A stretch of 64,000 nt of DNA, taken from Pseudonocardia sp. TRM90224 (lineage in GTDB: Bacteria > Actinomycetota > Actinomycetes > Mycobacteriales > Pseudonocardiaceae). The stretch covers positions 124,001-188,000 of the forward strand of contig NZ_JAJGSX010000009.1 in the NCBI RefSeq assembly GCF_021245725.1, written 5' to 3'. This document shows, in pieces, positions 25,600 through 35,248 of this stretch. The notes beneath the pieces are model-generated. The model made no database searches and had not been told where the DNA came from. It worked only from the letters and a program-made list of their open reading frames with translations. Positions within the stretch are counted from its first letter, which is position 1; every line of letters begins with the position of its first letter. Position numbers and translations under genes: made by a program.

Positions 25600-26271
25600 G
25601 TGCGTCCGACACAGCGAACAGTAGACCGAACCGACCTCAAGGACGCCCTCGCCCTCGCCGCCGCGATCGGAGTGATCGGGGCGTCCTTCGGTGCGCTCTC
25701 CACCGCGGCCGGGGTGCCGGTGGCGATCACGATGGGCCTCTCGCTGATCGTCTTCGCGGGTGGTTCGCAGTTCCTCGTGGTCGCGGTCGTCTCCGCAGGT
25801 GGCAGCGCCGTCGCCGCCGTGCTCGCCGGGCTGCTGCTGAACGGGCGGCACCTGCCGTTCGGGCTCGCCGTCTCCGGCATCGTCGCCGACCGCTGGCCGG
25901 CGCGGCTGCTCGGCGCGCACTTCCTGATCGACGAGTCGGTCGCGTTCGCCCGTGCCCGCGGGTCGGGGCAGCGGGCGCGCACGGCGTACTGGTTGTGCGG
26001 CGCGCTGTTCTACGTCTTCTGGAACGTCGGCACCGTGGTCGGGATCGTCGCGGGCTCCGCGATCCCCGACCCCAACGCGTTCGGCGTCGACGCCGCGTTC
26101 CCCGCCGGGTTGCTCGCGCTGCTGCTGCCCGCGCTGGCCAAGGCCGACGCGCGCCGGGTCGGGCTGGGCGCGGCCGCGGTCGCCCTGGTCGCGACGCCGT
26201 TCCTGCCTGCGGGGCTGCCCGTGCTCGCCGGCCTGCTCGGCCTGTTCGTGGCCGGAAGGAGCGAACGATGA
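25600..26271 (+). CDS. AzlC family ABC-type/permease protein (branched-chain amino acid export)
   Basis: A 223-residue membrane protein with about six to seven segments. It has the AzlC pattern GASFGALSTAAGVPVAITMG, LIVFAGGSQFLVVAVV, NGRHLPFGLAVSG and HFLIDESVAFA. AzlC and AzlD together form a branched-chain amino acid exporter. The GTG start is supported by the leaderless promoter. Its TGA overlaps the ATG of azlD. Control by the divergent XRE-cupin regulator is likely. Confidence 0.88.
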   Translation: MRPTQRTVDRTDLKDALALAAAIGVIGASFGALSTAAGVPVAITMGLSLIVFAGGSQFLVVAVVSAGGSAVAAVLAGLLLNGRHLPFGLAVSGIVADRWPARLLGAHFLIDESVAFARARGSGQRARTAYWLCGALFYVFWNVGTVVGIVAGSAIPDPNAFGVDAAFPAGLLALLLPALAKADARRVGLGAAAVALVATPFLPAGLPVLAGLLGLFVAGRSER

Positions 26272-26576
26272 ACTGGCCTGCTGTGCTCGCGCTGGCCGCG
26301 GGGACGTACCTCATGCGGCTGGCGGGGATCGTCCTGCGCGACCGGATGAGCGTTCCTGCCCGCGTCGAGCGGTACATCGACCTCGGCGCCACGGCGATGC
26401 TCGTGGCGCTCGTCGCCGTCGCGGCGCTCACCGAGGGTGGTGGCTTCGCCGGCTGGGCGCGTCCGGCCGGTGTTGCCGTCGGCGCGTTCGCCGCCTGGCG
26501 GAAGGTGCCGTTCGTGCTGGTCGTCGTGCTGGCCGCCGGCACGACCGCGGGGCTGCGGTTCGTCGGAGTGCCCTGA
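26268..26576 (+). CDS. AzlD domain-containing protein
   Basis: A 102-residue membrane protein with three to four hydrophobic segments. TYLMRLAGIVLRDR near the start and an RKVPFVLVVVLAAGTTAGLR-like end match AzlD. It is the small subunit of the AzlCD exporter, translationally coupled to azlC by ATGA. Confidence 0.87.
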   Translation: MNWPAVLALAAGTYLMRLAGIVLRDRMSVPARVERYIDLGATAMLVALVAVAALTEGGGFAGWARPAGVAVGAFAAWRKVPFVLVVVLAAGTTAGLRFVGVP

Positions 26577-26613
26577 TCGGCGGTGCCGCTCGTTCTCGGG
26601 CAGGCTGGGCGGC

Positions 26614-27972
26614 GTGCACTGTCTCGTGATCGGCGCCAGCGGGTACGTCGGCGGCCGGCTCGTCCCGCGGCTGCTCGACGAGGGGCACGCGGTCCGGGTG
26701 CTGGCCCGCGACCCCGGCCGGCTCGCCGCCCACGACTGGGTCGACCGCGTCGACGTCCGCCGCGGGGACGTCGCCGACGGCGCGGTGGCCGGCTCGGCGT
26801 GCCGCGACGTCCACGCCGTGGTCTACCTGGTGCACTCGATGGACGGTCCCGGCTTCGCCGATCGCGACCGGCTGGCCGCCACGGCGCTCGCCGAGGCGGC
26901 GCGGCGGAACGGCGTGCGGCGGATCGTCTACCTGGGCGGGCTGCAGCCGAGGGGTGTGGGAACGTCGCCGCACCTGGCGTCGAGGCGTGAGGTCGGCGAG
27001 GTGCTGCAGGCCAGCGGGGTGCCGACAGCCGTCGTGCAGGCGGGGATCGTGGTGGGCGCGGGCTCGGCCAGCTTCGAGATGATCCGCCACCTCGCCGGGA
27101 TGTCGCCGGTGCTGCCGATGCCGGACCACGCGTGGAACGCCGTGCAGCCGATCGGCGTCGACGACCTCCTGCACCACCTCGTGGCCGCGGTGCACCTGCC
27201 GCCGGACGTCGCTGGCGCGTTCGACGTCGGTGGCGCCGACGTGCTCACCTACCGCGACCTGGTGGTCGACTGCGCCGCGGCGGCCGGCCTGCCGCGGCCG
27301 GTGGTGATGCCCGTCCCGCTGTCCACACCGCGGCTGGGCGCGCGAGCGCTCGCCGCGCTGACCCCGGTCGACCGCCACCTCGCCGGCCCGCTGCTGGAGT
27401 CGATGGCGCACGACCTGGTGTGCCGCGCCGAGCCGTCGCCGACCGGCCCGCCGCCCGGCGGGCCGATGACCTACGCGCAGGCCGTCGACCGCGCGCTCGC
27501 CGAGCCGTACGTCAACGGGACGGCGCTGGTCAGCGAGCACGTCGAGCGGGTGGCGGCGCCGGCGGCCGCGGTGTGGGCGGTGCTGGGGCAGCTCGGCAAC
27601 GGCAGGTGGTTCACCGTGCCGGGGGTGTGGGCGCTGCGTGGTGCGCTCGACCGGCTGGCCGGCGGGATCGGCGCCCGGCGGACGCGGCCGGCGCGGCTCG
27701 AACCCGGCGCGGCACTGGACTCGTGGCGGATCGAGCACGTCGAGCCGGGGCGGGCGCTGCGGCTGCGTGCCGAGACGCGGCTGCCCGGAACGGCCCGGCT
27801 GGAGCTGTGCGTCGAGACCGCCGGTGAGGGCAGCCGGTACGTCCAGCGCGTGACGTTCGAGCCGGACGGCTGGCTCGGCCGGGCCTACTGGTTCGCGCAG
27901 AAGCCGGCGCACGACTTCGTCTTCGCGGTCATGGCCCGCACGATCGCCGGGATCGCCGCCGCACAGGCGTGA
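26614..27972 (+). CDS. NAD(P)-binding SDR-type protein fused to DUF2867
   Basis: A 452-residue fusion. The N-terminal atypical SDR (about 1-290) has the dinucleotide motif VIGASGYVGGRLV and RRIVYLGGLQPRG. The C-terminal DUF2867/SRPBCC-like domain (about 310-450) contains VERVAAPAAAVWAVLGQLG and VTFEPDGWLGRAYW. The fusion is frequent in actinobacteria; a role as a quinone or lipid reductase is guessed but not established. The GTG at 26614 is chosen because the Rossmann strand begins at once. Confidence 0.82.
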   Translation: MHCLVIGASGYVGGRLVPRLLDEGHAVRVLARDPGRLAAHDWVDRVDVRRGDVADGAVAGSACRDVHAVVYLVHSMDGPGFADRDRLAATALAEAARRNGVRRIVYLGGLQPRGVGTSPHLASRREVGEVLQASGVPTAVVQAGIVVGAGSASFEMIRHLAGMSPVLPMPDHAWNAVQPIGVDDLLHHLVAAVHLPPDVAGAFDVGGADVLTYRDLVVDCAAAAGLPRPVVMPVPLSTPRLGARALAALTPVDRHLAGPLLESMAHDLVCRAEPSPTGPPPGGPMTYAQAVDRALAEPYVNGTALVSEHVERVAAPAAAVWAVLGQLGNGRWFTVPGVWALRGALDRLAGGIGARRTRPARLEPGAALDSWRIEHVEPGRALRLRAETRLPGTARLELCVETAGEGSRYVQRVTFEPDGWLGRAYWFAQKPAHDFVFAVMARTIAGIAAAQA

Positions 27973-28371
27973 TCAGGCCCCGACGACCGGTGTGGTCTGG
28001 GCGGAGGCGATCCGCCACGCGTCGCCGTTGCGCACCATGACGTAGGCGAGGTTCGCCCTGGTGGGCAGCTCGGTCGCGGACTCCGGCGTCCGCTGGTCCG
28101 ACACGTGCTTGTTGCAGCTGACGACGGCGACGTCGGGGGTCGGGAAGCGGATGTCCACGACCTCGGTGGTCGTCAGCACGTTCGCCAGCGGTGTCGCGAG
28201 CGCGCTGCGCATGGCGTCGCGGATGTTCGCCCTGCCCAGCACCCGGCGGCCGGCGATGTTGACGATGATCGCGTCTTCGGTGTGCAGCGCGATGAACGGC
28301 TCGACATCGCTCTGGAACCGCTGCGCCTCCTCGACCGTCTGTCGGATCGCCTTCGTGTCCGTGGTTTCCAT
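27973..28371 (-). CDS. SnoaL/SgcJ-like NTF2-fold protein
   Basis: A 132-residue single NTF2-like cone domain: ALHTEDAIIVNIAGRRVLGR, then VVSCNKHVSDQ and the end GDAWRIASAQTTPV. SgcJ/EcaC relatives are labelled oxidoreductases or isomerases; the real substrate is unknown. GGAGGAGA precedes the ATG at 28371. It is the direct neighbour and likely target of the divergent TetR regulator, with two 17-bp operators in the 85-bp gap. Confidence 0.82.
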   Translation of the reverse strand: METTDTKAIRQTVEEAQRFQSDVEPFIALHTEDAIIVNIAGRRVLGRANIRDAMRSALATPLANVLTTTEVVDIRFPTPDVAVVSCNKHVSDQRTPESATELPTRANLAYVMVRNGDAWRIASAQTTPVVGA

Positions 28372-28385
28372 CGTCTCCTCCTTAT

Positions 28386-28402
28386 CGGAGCGGTTCGCTC
28401 CG
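28386..28402. promoter_or_regulatory. TetR operator 1
   Basis: CGGAGCGGTTCGCTCCG, a 17-bp palindrome (one central mismatch). It lies between the putative minus-strand -10 (TATAGC, 28414-28419) and the ATG at 28371. Confidence 0.75.
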
Positions 28403-28420
28403 TTTGGCCCGAAGCTATAC

Positions 28421-28437
28421 CGGAGCGAATCGCTCCG
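28421..28437. promoter_or_regulatory. TetR operator 2
   Basis: CGGAGCGAATCGCTCCG, a 17-bp palindrome 35 bp centre to centre from operator 1. It covers the -35 region of the TetR gene, whose -10 is TAGGAT at 28445-28450, 6 nt before the GTG. It implies autorepression. Confidence 0.75.
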
Positions 28438-28456
28438 CAAGCGTTAGGATGCGCCG

Positions 28457-29122
28457 GTGACCGAGCACACCCGACGAGCCCCGCGCCAGGCCGAGGCCGA
28501 ACGCAACGACCGCGCGCTATTGCAGGCGGCGCGCGAGGTGCTCGCGCTCGACGGGGAGCACGCGTCGGTGGCGCGGATCGCCGAGCGTGCAGGCGTCGGG
28601 ATCGGCAGCTTGTACCGCCGCTACCGGACGAAGGAGGAGCTGTTCCAGCGCCTGTGCGAGATCGCGCTCGACGACTATCTCGCCGCCGCCGAGCAGGGGC
28701 TCGCCGACGACGACCCGTGGGCCGGCCTCGCGCACTACGTCACGTCCTCGATCGCGCTGGGGCCCGGCTCGCTCGGCCCGATCGCCGGCACCATCGCGTT
28801 GACCGACGCGATGAACGCCTCGAGCGAACGTGCCGACGCGGCCGTCGCGGCGCTGGTCGAGCGCGCGCACGCCGCGGGGGTGCTGCGCCCCGACGTGACC
28901 GCCGCCGACCTGGAGCTGCTCATCGAGCAGCTCACCAAATCGCCCCTGGTCGACCAGCTCAACCGGCAGGGCCGGACCGACCTCGCCGAGGCCGCCCGCA
29001 ACGCCCGCGCCCGCATCACCGCGATCGCGCTCGACGGCCTGCGCGCCCCGGCCCCGCACCCCCTGCCGGGCGACCCGCCCGGCTACGAGCTGTTCACCGA
29101 ACGCTGGAAGCCGGCGACCTGA
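28457..29122 (+). CDS. TetR family transcriptional repressor
   Basis: A 221-residue protein. The N-terminal helix-turn-helix (about 20-66) reads HASVARIAERAGVGIGSLYR followed by RYRTKEELFQRL. The remainder is the helical ligand domain, of the SACE_7040/TetR_C type common in actinobacteria. The GTG at 28457 carries a leaderless promoter. It probably represses itself and the divergent SnoaL-like gene through the paired palindromes at 28386 and 28421. The inducer is unknown. Confidence 0.9.
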   Translation: MTEHTRRAPRQAEAERNDRALLQAAREVLALDGEHASVARIAERAGVGIGSLYRRYRTKEELFQRLCEIALDDYLAAAEQGLADDDPWAGLAHYVTSSIALGPGSLGPIAGTIALTDAMNASSERADAAVAALVERAHAAGVLRPDVTAADLELLIEQLTKSPLVDQLNRQGRTDLAEAARNARARITAIALDGLRAPAPHPLPGDPPGYELFTERWKPAT

Positions 29123-29127
29123 CCCCG

Positions 29128-29196
29128 AACTTCCCCACCGTTTCGGGTGGATGCGCGCCGAAAACGCGCGCAAGTGCCCAAAACGGTGGGGAAGTT
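29128..29196. repeat. family A palindrome, type A2 (copy 7)
   Basis: Outer arms AACTTCCCCACCGTTT / ...AAAACGGTGGGGAAGTT and inner arms around GCGCGC. It lies 6 nt behind the TetR stop and 4 nt before the end of the convergent MFS gene. Confidence 0.82.
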
Positions 29197-29199
29197 GGG

Positions 29200-30384
29200 T
29201 CAGCGGGTGACGAGGCGGCGGGTCGACGGCAGCGCCAGTGCGGCGGCGACCGCCGCGGTGAGGACGGCGAGGCCCGCGAGCGGCCCGGCGAAGCCGTCGC
29301 TGCCGCCGATCACCGAGAGCAGCAGCGGCACGCCGAAGCCGAGGTAGGCGCACGCGTAGAAGGTGCCGGTCAGGGCGCCGCGCGCAGTCGGCGACGCCAG
29401 CTCGCCGACGAGCGTCAGCCCGGCCGCGAGGCACAGCCCGTACCCGATGCCCAGCAGCAGCGCGACCGGCACCAGCAGCGGCCACGCGGAGAGCCCGACG
29501 CCGAGCAGGCTCAACCCGAGCCCGACGGCGCCCAGTGCGAGGCCGGTCGGCCCGGCGACCGCAGCGCCGAGGCGGCGTCCGATCGGCTGCGCGAACACCC
29601 CACTGAGCAGCGTCACCCCGGCGACGAGCCCGGTGATCGCCACCGCGATCTGCGGCATCGTCGGGGTGAGCAGCAGCGGCAGCACCGTCACCGCCGTCGA
29701 CGGGAACGTGAACACCCCGACCGCCACCGGGAACACCACCAGCCCGAACGGCAGCCGCGCGCCGGTCGGTACGCCGAGGTTCACCAGCGCGCCGGCCCGG
29801 CGCTGCTCGGGGCCGAGCGACTCCGGTACCGAGGGCAGCAGGACCAACCCGACGATCATGAGCGCGACGTGCACCAGGTATGGCAGGACGGTCGGCAGCG
29901 GCAGCCACTGCGCCAGCAGTCCCGAGGTCAGCGGCCCGATCGCCCAGCCGCCGCCCAGCGCGGCCGTGGTGAGCCGGGCCGAGCGCGCAGGCTCGCCGAT
30001 CAGCTCGCCCAGCCACGCCGTGCCGACGCTGAACACCACTCCCGACACCGCGCCCTGCAGGAACCGGCACACGAACAGCAGCAGCACCGACGAGCCGGCG
30101 CCGAGGAACAGCAGCGACGTGAGCACCGAGAGGATCACGAACGGGACGACCACCGGGCGCCGTCCGAACCGGTCCGAGGCGGGCCCGGCGAGCAGCAGCG
30201 CCGGCACCAGCCCGGCGGCGTACACGGCGAACGCGCCGGTCAGCGCGTTGGACGAGAGCCCGAGCTCGTCGCGGTAGACCAGCAGCAGCGGCGTGGGGAC
30301 GTTCGTCCCGAACGCCACGACGAACACCGCGACCCAGAGCCGCTCGGCGGCGCCGCGGTAGTTCGCTCGGGGCAACTGTTTCAC
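29200..30384 (-). CDS. MFS transporter
   Basis: A 394-residue protein with twelve predicted membrane segments. Between segments 2 and 3 is the MFS motif GPASDRFGRRPVV. It resembles the drug-efflux/arabinose-exporter type with LQGAVSGVVFSVGTAWLGEL. The substrate is unknown. It runs convergent to TetR and upstream of no partner gene, so regulation is unclear. Confidence 0.86.
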   Translation of the reverse strand: MKQLPRANYRGAAERLWVAVFVVAFGTNVPTPLLLVYRDELGLSSNALTGAFAVYAAGLVPALLLAGPASDRFGRRPVVVPFVILSVLTSLLFLGAGSSVLLLFVCRFLQGAVSGVVFSVGTAWLGELIGEPARSARLTTAALGGGWAIGPLTSGLLAQWLPLPTVLPYLVHVALMIVGLVLLPSVPESLGPEQRRAGALVNLGVPTGARLPFGLVVFPVAVGVFTFPSTAVTVLPLLLTPTMPQIAVAITGLVAGVTLLSGVFAQPIGRRLGAAVAGPTGLALGAVGLGLSLLGVGLSAWPLLVPVALLLGIGYGLCLAAGLTLVGELASPTARGALTGTFYACAYLGFGVPLLLSVIGGSDGFAGPLAGLAVLTAAVAAALALPSTRRLVTR

Positions 30385-30456
30385 CAGCGCACGCTACCTC
30401 GCGGGACACCCCGATCGGGTGGTCCGCGACGTCCACGCCCGATACCCGCCACCAAC

Positions 30457-30520
30457 TTCCCCACCGTTTTGCCAACTTGCACACCCGGAAGGCCGTGCAG
30501 GTTGGCAAAACGGTGGGGAA
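30457..30520. repeat. family A palindrome, type A1 (copy 8)
   Basis: A 26-bp stem with one mismatch: TTCCCCACCGTTTTGCCAAC... (30457-30482) pairs with 30495-30520. It starts 6 nt behind the stop of the EF-G2 gene. Confidence 0.83.
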
Positions 30521-30526
30521 CTTCGG

Positions 30527-32641
30527 TCAGGTGGGGGCCACGTCGTAGCGCGCGAAGGTGCGTGTGAACGTGGCGGCGCCGCTGGTCATGGCTCGCAGGT
30601 CGACGGCGTAGCGCAGCAGCTCGATGCACGGCACCTCAGCGCGCACGAGCGTGCGGCCCAGCCCCGCGACGTCGGTGCCGAGCACCCGACCCCGCCGACC
30701 GGACAGGTCGCCGAGCACGGAGCCCAGGTGCTCGTCGGGCACCCGGATCGCCACCTCGTCGTACGGCTCCAGGGTGACCGTCCCGCATGCCGTCGCGGCT
30801 TCCCGCAGGGCGAGCGAGCCGGCGGTCTGGAAGGCCGCATCCGACGAGTCGACGCTGTGCGCCTTCCCGTCGACGAGCGTCGCCCGCAGGTCGACGGCGG
30901 GGTGGTGCTCGTCGGAGAGCCCGCGCTCCAGCTGCGCCCTGATGCCCTTCTCGACGCTCGGGATGAACTGGGTCGGCACCGAGCCGCCGACGACCTTCGA
31001 CGTGAACTCGAACCCCGACCCGCGCGGCAGCGGCTCGAACTCGACGTGGCACACGGCGTACTGGCCGTGCCCGCCCGACTGCTTGACGTGCCGGCCGGTC
31101 ACGCGCGCCGGCTTGGCGATCGTCTGGCGCAGCGGCACCCGCACCGGCTCGGTGTCGATCTCCGCGCCGCCGGCGCGCAGCCGCGAGAGCACAACGTCGG
31201 CGTGCGCCTCACCCATGCACCACAACACCGTCTGGTGGGTCTCCTGGTTGCGTTCCAGCTGCAGCGTCGGATCGGCCGCGACGATCTTCGCGAGCGTCTT
31301 GACCAGCGCGTCCTCGTCGCCGCGGGTGTGCGCGACCACCGCGATGGGCAGCAGCGGCTCGGGCAGGTCCCAGCACGAGAGCAGCAGCGGGTGGTCGGCG
31401 GCGGAGACGGTGTCGCCGGTCTCGGCGCTGCCCAGCTTCGTCAGCGCGCAGATGTCCCCGGCAACACACGCGTCGACCTCGCGCAGCGTCGCGCCGAGCG
31501 GTGCGTAGACGTGCGCGAGGCGCTCGTCGTTGTCGTGGCCGTTGTCGTCGCCGGCGGACCGCTGCGCCGGAACGGTTGCATGGTGGCCGCTGACGTGCAC
31601 CGTCGAGTCGGGGCGCAGCGTCCCGGAGAACACCCTGACGAGCGACACCCGGCCGACGTAGGCGTCGGCCGACGTGCGCACCACCTCGGCGGCGAGCGGG
31701 CCGTCCGGGTCGGCGTGCAGCACCGGGTGCTCGCTGCCGTCGACGCCCGAGACCCGCGGCAGCGGGTGCTCCAGCGGCGAGGGGAACCCGCCGACCAGCA
31801 CTTCCAGCATCGCGTCGAGTCCGGTGCCGCTGCTGGCGCAGACGGGGATCACCGGGTGGTAGGAGCCGCGTGCGACGGCCGTCTCGAGGTCGTCGATGAG
31901 GGTGGTGACCTCGAGGTCCTCGCCTTCGAGGTAGCGCTCCATGAGCGACTCGTCCTCGGACTGCTCGATGATCCCCTCGATCAGCTCGCCGCGCGCGTCC
32001 TCGGCGCCGGCGGGAGCGGCGCCCGCGGGGGTCTGCGAGAGCAGCCCGTAGAGGCCGGTCAGCCCGCCCTCTCCGCTGCGCAACGGGAGGTACAGCGGCG
32101 CGACGCCGGCGCCGAACGCGTCCTGACATGCGGCGATGGTCGCCTCGATGTCGGCGCGGGCGTGGTCGCACCGGGAGATCACGACAGCGCGGGGCATGCC
32201 GACGGCGGCGCACTCCTCCCACTGCGCGACGGTCGCCGGGTCGATCGTGCCTTCGCGGCCCTCGGCGGCTGCGACGACGAACAGCGCGGCGTCGGCAGCG
32301 CGCAGGCCGGCGCGCAGCTCACCGACGAAGTCGCCGTAGCCGGGGGTGTCGATCAGGTTGATCTTGGTGTCGGCGTGCAGGAGCGGCGCCACCGAGAGCG
32401 CGACGGAGCGTTGCTGGCGGACGGCGGCCGGGTCGTGGTCGCACACCGTGGTGCCGTCGACGACGGCGCCGGCCCGCGGGATCGCCGAGGTGTGTGCGAG
32501 TAGCGCCTCCACCAGCGTCGTCTTGCCCGAGCCCGACGGCCCGACGAGCACGACGTTGCGGATCCGGGCCGGGTCGGTGACGGCGGGGCCGCCCTTCCCC
32601 TGCTGGCTCTGGCGCTGCCCTGCATCTGCTCTGACCGCCAT
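30527..32641 (-). CDS. fusA2: elongation factor G-like protein EF-G2
   Basis: A 704-residue five-domain EF-G paralogue. The P-loop is GPSGSGKT (34-41) instead of the canonical GHVDHGKT, as in mycobacterial EF-G2 (FusA2). G3 is DTPGYGDF, and the G4 base-recognition element is degenerate (SRCDH rather than NKMD). Domains III-V end with ELLRYAVDLRAMTSGAATFT, typical of EF-G. In mycobacteria this paralogue binds GTP but shows no clear ribosome-dependent GTPase role. GGAGGTGG lies before the ATG at 32641. No ribosomal genes are near. Confidence 0.88.
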   Translation of the reverse strand: MAVRADAGQRQSQQGKGGPAVTDPARIRNVVLVGPSGSGKTTLVEALLAHTSAIPRAGAVVDGTTVCDHDPAAVRQQRSVALSVAPLLHADTKINLIDTPGYGDFVGELRAGLRAADAALFVVAAAEGREGTIDPATVAQWEECAAVGMPRAVVISRCDHARADIEATIAACQDAFGAGVAPLYLPLRSGEGGLTGLYGLLSQTPAGAAPAGAEDARGELIEGIIEQSEDESLMERYLEGEDLEVTTLIDDLETAVARGSYHPVIPVCASSGTGLDAMLEVLVGGFPSPLEHPLPRVSGVDGSEHPVLHADPDGPLAAEVVRTSADAYVGRVSLVRVFSGTLRPDSTVHVSGHHATVPAQRSAGDDNGHDNDERLAHVYAPLGATLREVDACVAGDICALTKLGSAETGDTVSAADHPLLLSCWDLPEPLLPIAVVAHTRGDEDALVKTLAKIVAADPTLQLERNQETHQTVLWCMGEAHADVVLSRLRAGGAEIDTEPVRVPLRQTIAKPARVTGRHVKQSGGHGQYAVCHVEFEPLPRGSGFEFTSKVVGGSVPTQFIPSVEKGIRAQLERGLSDEHHPAVDLRATLVDGKAHSVDSSDAAFQTAGSLALREAATACGTVTLEPYDEVAIRVPDEHLGSVLGDLSGRRGRVLGTDVAGLGRTLVRAEVPCIELLRYAVDLRAMTSGAATFTRTFARYDVAPT

Positions 32642-32774
32642 GGCGACCACCTCCGCGACACTGCGTCGACTGCCGGACCTCACATGTGCGCCATCTCACA
32701 CCTGTGACGGCGTGGTCACAACCCCAGTCGCCGCAGCGCTGACCAGCCGGGCAAGGGAAGTCGGGGTGGTGAAC

Positions 32775-32815
32775 GCAGAAGGACCCGGCACGCCCCACGT
32801 GCCGGGTCCTTCTGC
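32775..32815 (-). terminator. strong terminator behind the sigma gene
   Basis: A 17-bp perfect stem, GCAGAAGGACCCGGCAC (32775-32791) / GTGCCGGGTCCTTCTGC (32799-32815), 7-nt loop. It is 16 nt behind the stop of the sigma gene at 32831. Confidence 0.85.
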
Positions 32816-32830
32816 GGGTGAGTCCAGCCG

Positions 32831-33478
32831 CTACGCCGAGAGGCGCTCGCGGAGCCTGCGCACGCCGTCGGCGGTGTAGCGCTTCACCGCGCCGTCGGAC
32901 AGGTGCATGACCTCCGCGGCCTCGGCCACGGAGAGCTGCCACTGCAGGCGCATCACAACCGCCTCCCGCTCGCGCGGCGACAGCTCGGCGAGCGCGGCGC
33001 GCACCGCGAGCGCATCGGCCACCTGCGTGGACACGTCCTTGCGCGGGAGCGCGATGACGTCGAGCTCCTCCGGGTCGGCGGCGTTGCGCCGGGCCGGGAT
33101 GACGTCGCGCAGCTCGCGGTTGATCTCGTTGCACACCGTGGTGAACACGTACGCATCGATGTTGCTGATCTCGGGGCGGTTTTCCTGGAACCGCCGCAGG
33201 ATCTTCTCGAATGCACGCTGCACGACGTCCTCGGCGCGGCCGTGGTCGCCCACCTTGCGCACGGCGTGGCGCAGCAACGCCGGCATCCGGTCGCGGTAGG
33301 CCTGCTCCAACCGGCGGTCGAATTCGGCCGCCTGCGTGCGTGAAACCCGTCGCAGCCCGGCCCGCCCCGCAGGCACGAGCCCGACGACGGTGCCCTCACC
33401 GGTATCGGCGATCTGCAGCAGCAGCGCGCTGATCCCGGCGAACTCGTCGTTTGTGATGATGTCGGTTCCAGCAACCAT
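32831..33478 (-). CDS. sigma-70 family RNA polymerase sigma factor
   Basis: A 215-residue ECF-like factor. Region 2 contains HGRAEDVVQRAFEKILRRF and YVFTTVCNEINRELRD. Region 4 contains LSPREREAVVMRLQWQLSVA, then MHLSDGAVKRYTADGVRRLR. The N-terminal 60 residues are atypical. The ATG at 33478 is chosen because AGGGGGG lies at 33489-33495 and TAAAGT (-10) at 33507-33512. A second in-frame ATG at 33637 with AGGAG in front would give 268 residues. No anti-sigma gene is adjacent. It may be an isolated stress sigma. Confidence 0.8.
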   Translation of the reverse strand: MVAGTDIITNDEFAGISALLLQIADTGEGTVVGLVPAGRAGLRRVSRTQAAEFDRRLEQAYRDRMPALLRHAVRKVGDHGRAEDVVQRAFEKILRRFQENRPEISNIDAYVFTTVCNEINRELRDVIPARRNAADPEELDVIALPRKDVSTQVADALAVRAALAELSPREREAVVMRLQWQLSVAEAAEVMHLSDGAVKRYTADGVRRLRERLSA

Positions 33479-33711
33479 GATCGATCGTCCCCCCTGGTCG
33501 GAGCACACTTTAAGGTGTCGCACCGACAGGGCTGAGAGTGCCGCAGTGCGGCGTCCGGGCGCATCCGTAATCCCACGCAGGGTGTGGCCTCCGCGGGCGG
33601 GCGCCGCAGGTGTCGGTGCCTTCGTCGCCATCGTCATGGTCACTCCTGTTGGGCTCAGATGCGGTCGATGCAGACGATTTCGTTACACAGCTCGACGTTG
33701 GGGTCGGCCGA

Positions 33712-33727
33712 TGTGACGTGCGTCACC
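33712..33727. promoter_or_regulatory. CRP/GlxR-like binding site
   Basis: TGTGACGTGCGTCACC matches the TGTGA-N6-TCACA consensus at 9 of 10 fixed bases. It is centred about 74 bp before the malic enzyme start. Confidence 0.5.
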
Positions 33728-33781
33728 GAATTGTGGAATGGACAGAACGATCGCGAACGCGGCCGTCGTATACAGCGCCGG

Positions 33782-33787
33782 TAGGGT
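33782..33787 (+). promoter_or_regulatory. -10 box of leaderless malic enzyme gene
   Basis: TAGGGT 6 nt before the GTG at 33794. No -35 consensus is seen, which fits activation from the CRP-like site. Confidence 0.5.
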
Positions 33788-33793
33788 CGCGCC

Positions 33794-35188
<1,395 letters not shown>

Positions 35189-35236
35189 CCCCTCCGGAGC
35201 GGCCTGGAGCGGTCCGAAGTGGTCCGCGTCACGGCC

Positions 35237-35242
35237 TATCCT
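35237..35242 (+). promoter_or_regulatory. -10 box of leaderless pdxT
   Basis: TATCCT exactly 6 nt before the GTG at 35249. Confidence 0.5.
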
Positions 35243-35248
35243 GGTGGC

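Larger units (their letters stand above)
33479..33793. other. 315-bp divergent regulatory region, sigma factor / malic enzyme
   Basis: No confident gene. It holds the sigma promoter (TAAAGT 33507-33512, minus), a possible N-terminal extension of the sigma gene (to 33637), a CRP-like site (33712-33727) and the malic enzyme -10 (33782-33787). Confidence 0.5.
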
